From contig JAFQSI010000075.1 in NCBI GenBank assembly GCA_017409645.1, positions 1-15,915 on the forward strand: a stretch of 15,915 nt of DNA, given 5' to 3'. The DNA is from Oscillospiraceae bacterium (GTDB lineage Bacteria; Bacillota; Clostridia; Oscillospirales; Oscillospiraceae). The position numbers and the translations under genes are program-made. Below, piece by piece: positions 14,147 to 15,915 of the stretch. The notes beneath the pieces were generated by a model. That model was not told where the DNA came from. It saw only the letters and a list, made by a program, of their open reading frames with translations, and ran no database searches. Position 1 is the first letter of the stretch. Every line of letters begins with the position of its first letter.

Positions 14147-14311
14147 TTACATCTCTGCGGTCATCTTGTCCACCACGTTGTAGACGGCGTCCTCCACCTT
14201 TTCGGCGGCCTGGGCGGCCATCTGACGGGCGGTGCAGCTGCGGGGGAGCATCATCACGGTGACGGCGCCGCCGATCATGCCCGCGCCCAGCGCCAGGGGC
14301 CAGAGCTTCAT
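14147..14311 (-). CDS. Small YtxH-like membrane-associated protein
   Basis: This short gene encodes 54 residues: MKLWPLALGAGMIGGAVTVMML, then PRSCTARQMAAQAAEKVEDA and VYNVVDKMTAEM. A Gly-rich hydrophobic N-terminal segment followed by an amphipathic charged helix is the plan of YtxH-like proteins, whose function is unknown. The start is well supported: AAGGAGG lies 8 nt before the ATG at 14311. The stop TAA at 14149-14147 falls at the boundary of the inverted-repeat element, just as the anti-sigma stop does on the other side. It is transcribed towards the sigma/anti-sigma operon. I see no clear SigA promoter upstream. The family name rests on pattern only. Confidence 0.72.
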   Translation of the reverse strand: MKLWPLALGAGMIGGAVTVMMLPRSCTARQMAAQAAEKVEDAVYNVVDKMTAEM

Positions 14312-14383
14312 AGCGTTCCCTCCTTTTCAGTTGGTTCACCGTTAGTCTGCCCGGAGATTTCGGGAAAAAAGCTGTATTTTCTC

Positions 14384-14412
14384 TTTTCTCGTGGCAGAAT
14401 TTGTGTTATGAT
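14384..14412 (+). promoter_or_regulatory. Promoter of the pseudo-OMPDC operon
   Basis: TATGAT (14407-14412) is a good -10, with TTTTCT (14384-14389) at 17-bp spacing as a weak -35. The start near 14419 gives a leader of about 22 nt containing the Shine-Dalgarno GGGAGGT. Confidence 0.45.
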
Positions 14413-14440
14413 AAAAGAAAATGACCGGGAGGTATGTCCC

Positions 14441-15304
14441 ATGTCCATGGATGTTCTGAAAAACAAGATCCGCAAGCTGCGCAATCCCTCTGCGCTGACC
14501 ATCGCGCCCACCCTCGATACGCTGCCCCCTGCGTATCTGACGGAGTTCGAAAGCCCCGTCCGGGGCATGGGCGAATACTGCTGCCGCTGCCTGGAGGCCC
14601 TGAAGGGCCAGCTCCCGGCGGTGAAGGTCAGCTTCGGCGCCTTTTCCCTGCTGGGACCCGAGGGGCTTCAGGAGCTGCAGCGGGTGCTGGAGCTTGCCCA
14701 CAAGCTGGGCTACTATGTGATCCTGGACTGGCAGCGGCAGGAGGATGAGTCCTCTGCCAAGGCTGCGGCGAAGCTGATCCTCTCCGGCGGCATGTGGAAA
14801 TGCGACGGCGTGGTGCTGAGCTGCTATCCCGGCTCTGCCAGCGTCAAGCCCTACATCCTGGAGGCCAACAAGGAGAAGAAGGACGTCTATGTGGTCCTGA
14901 AGACCGCGGGCAAGTCCGGCTCGGAGCTGCAGGATCTGCAGACCGGCGGCCGGACCGTCTACACCGCCGCGGCGGACCTGCTGGCCCGCTGGGGCGACCA
15001 GACCCTGGAGCGCTGCGGCTACAGCCGGGTGGCGGGCGTGGGCTCTGCCAGCCATATGGCCTCCCTGCGGGTCCTGCGGGAGAAGTACCCGAAGCTGTTT
15101 TTGCTGGTGGACGGCCTGGAAGCGGGCAATGCCAACGCCCGGAACGCTTCCTTCGCCTTTGACAACATGGGCTACGGCGCGCTGGTCTGCTGCAATCTGC
15201 TGACCGCCTGGATCGAAAATCCCGCCAATGACCCCGTTGAGGAGATCGTGGCCGCGGCCCAGCGGATGAAGCGGAACGTCACGACCTATGTGACGGTGCT
15301 GTAA
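14441..15304 (+). CDS. Class 2 orotidine-5'-phosphate decarboxylase homologue with a degenerate active site (pseudoenzyme candidate)
   Basis: The 287-residue protein keeps the full length (~285) and strand order of class 2 PyrF: an N-terminal MDVLKNKIRKLRNP, VKVSFGAF (equivalent of VK-x-Q-x-A-x-x-E), GYYVILDWQRQE, CDGVVLSCYPG, VYVVLKTAGKSGSELQDL, CGYSRVAGVGSA, LFLLVDGLEAGNANA, and GALVCCNLLTA. The catalytic D-x-K-x-x-D is D96-W-Q98-R-Q-E101, so the essential Lys is Gln and the second Asp is Glu. The usual GLDP near the N-terminus is IAPT, the PGxGAQGG phosphate loop is VDGLEAGNA, and the NSSRG Arg is absent. OMP decarboxylation is therefore very unlikely. The start at 14441 has GGGAGGT 7 nt upstream; the in-frame ATG at 14408 overlaps the -10 box. 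Another gene should supply true PyrF. The next gene follows by 12 nt. Confidence 0.82.
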   Translation: MSMDVLKNKIRKLRNPSALTIAPTLDTLPPAYLTEFESPVRGMGEYCCRCLEALKGQLPAVKVSFGAFSLLGPEGLQELQRVLELAHKLGYYVILDWQRQEDESSAKAAAKLILSGGMWKCDGVVLSCYPGSASVKPYILEANKEKKDVYVVLKTAGKSGSELQDLQTGGRTVYTAAADLLARWGDQTLERCGYSRVAGVGSASHMASLRVLREKYPKLFLLVDGLEAGNANARNASFAFDNMGYGALVCCNLLTAWIENPANDPVEEIVAAAQRMKRNVTTYVTVL

Positions 15305-15316
15305 AGGAGTGGATTT

Positions 15317-15556
15317 ATGCTGACCTGGACGTATCTTGTGTCGGAGATCACCGCGATGTTTGCGGTCTTCCGCTTCACAGAGGGAAAACGCTATGGATGG
15401 ATCGGCCTTCTGATCTTTGCGCTGATATGCACAGTCGTGGGCATCTGCGGACTCTGGATCGCCGATGCAGAACATGAGCTGCTCCGGTGGCTGTACTGGG
15501 CGGTGCCTATGATCTGCGTGTTCCGCCTGGGCGATCTTTGGAAAAAACGGAAGTAA
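15317..15556 (+). CDS. Small membrane protein, unknown function
   Basis: The 79-residue protein has three hydrophobic stretches: TYLVSEITAMFAVFRF, GWIGLLIFALICTVVGICGLW, and LLRWLYWAVPMICVFRL. It ends in a basic tail (LWKKRK), which suggests a small integral membrane protein with a cytoplasmic C-terminus. I do not recognise a family. AAGGAG lies 7-8 nt before the ATG. The 12-nt gap from the pseudo-OMPDC gene and the hairpin after its stop argue that the two genes form one transcript, so they may act together. Confidence 0.72.
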   Translation: MLTWTYLVSEITAMFAVFRFTEGKRYGWIGLLIFALICTVVGICGLWIADAEHELLRWLYWAVPMICVFRLGDLWKKRK

Positions 15557-15577
15557 AAGCTGATAGGGTATGTACAG

Positions 15578-15600
15578 CGGCGCACCGGTTCGGTGCGCCG
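15578..15600 (+). terminator. Terminator hairpin between the small membrane protein and the lipoprotein
   Basis: CGGCGCACCG pairs perfectly with CGGTGCGCCG around a GTT loop. It is followed on the plus strand by TTTGCCTTAT. The T tract is poor on both strands, so efficiency is uncertain. It lies between two convergent genes. Confidence 0.65.
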
Positions 15601-15606
15601 TTTGCC

Positions 15607-15906
15607 TTATCGGTCGGTGTTGCGGTTTCTGCCCCGCTGCTCGGTGGTGGTGTCAGAGGGGAGCGTGGTCTCCGGCTCAGGCACGGGGCTTTCGCCGGTG
15701 GCATCGGTGCCGGTCTCCGTGGGCAGCGTGGCATGGGGCCGGGTCGTCTCATGGGTGGCGGTGGGCATGGGCATCACGCTGGGACGGGTGCTTTCCTCGG
15801 TGATCATGCCGCCGGGATGGGTGCTGACATTGGCGGCGCAGCCGCAGCCCGTGAACAGGGCAGCGGTCAGGGCCAGCGCCAGGACCAGACAAAGGATCTG
15901 TTTCAT
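15607..15906 (-). CDS. Thr/Pro-rich putative lipoprotein
   Basis: The 99-residue protein starts with a signal peptide (MKQILCLVLALALTAALFTGC) whose LFTGC resembles a lipobox, with Cys21 as the likely lipidated residue. The -3 position is Phe, not the usual Leu/Val/Ile. The rest is low-complexity Thr, Pro, Glu and Ser (HETTRPHATLPTETGTD and similar), with a basic end (RGRNRN). No folded domain is apparent. Such a chain could be a surface spacer or tether; the function is unknown. The start at 15906 lies 9 bases from the window edge and no Shine-Dalgarno is visible in those bases, so the true start could be elsewhere. Confidence 0.62.
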   Translation of the reverse strand: MKQILCLVLALALTAALFTGCGCAANVSTHPGGMITEESTRPSVMPMPTATHETTRPHATLPTETGTDATGESPVPEPETTLPSDTTTEQRGRNRNTDR

Positions 15907-15915
15907 ATCGATTAC

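Noticed and set aside
13170..14183. Possible programmed -1 frameshift in the anti-sigma gene: seven A followed by a strong hairpin, with the -1 frame apparently open to 14183
   Set aside because: The zero-frame codons are AAA AAA AGT, so the classic A-AAA-AAG heptamer is out of register, the hairpin is only ~3 nt away, and the -1 product is Arg/Gly-rich shadow sequence. The zero-frame protein is complete with its membrane helices.
14082..14339. An 85-codon minus-strand frame overlapping the YtxH-like gene
   Set aside because: It is an Arg/Gly-rich out-of-frame reading that crosses the inverted-repeat element; the 54-codon frame has the Shine-Dalgarno and sensible composition.

Overview
The window reads as chromosomal DNA of a GC-rich Firmicute, most likely a gut Oscillospiraceae relative (Oscillibacter/Flavonifractor type). 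The grounds are strong AGGAGG ribosome sites, near-consensus SigA promoters, an ecfA1-ecfA2-ecfT-truA cluster, a DUF1292 protein, a BofC-C-like small protein, a ClpE-type ATPase and an ECF sigma/zinc anti-sigma pair. I see no phage, IS transposase, CRISPR, tRNA or rRNA. The family assignment is inference from protein style and composition; no search was run.

Left part, minus strand (1-3066). Reading leftwards from about 3070: a BofC-C-like small protein, a DUF1292 acidic protein with its own promoter, a structured non-coding RNA ending in a perfect terminator (best guess 6S RNA), a membrane-anchored parvulin-type foldase with a near-consensus promoter, another perfect terminator, and the N-terminal 134 residues of a TcdA/YrvM (ThiF-fold) tRNA-modification enzyme cut by the window edge.

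Centre, plus strand (3125-12517). A class A penicillin-binding protein, an RlmI-like methyltransferase, the two ATPases and the transmembrane subunit of an ECF vitamin transporter, and truA are closely packed (gaps of 1 to 23 nt) and look like one operon. A perfect 30-bp palindrome separates truA from a zinc-finger ClpE-type unfoldase, which ends in a strong terminator.

Right part (12545-15915). An ECF sigma factor and its membrane zinc anti-sigma factor overlap by ATGA. They converge on a 54-residue YtxH-like minus-strand gene, and the two stop codons are separated by a ~240-bp nested inverted-repeat element made almost wholly of hairpins. Then a two-gene plus-strand unit encodes a clear homologue of class 2 orotidine-5'-phosphate decarboxylase whose catalytic residues are replaced, followed by a small membrane protein. 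A Thr/Pro-rich lipoprotein lies on the minus strand at the right edge.

The items most worth following are the pseudo-OMP-decarboxylase with its membrane partner, the nested hairpin element with compensatory changes between its arms, the 6S-like RNA, and the CxxC...CxxC insertion in the penicillin-binding protein.
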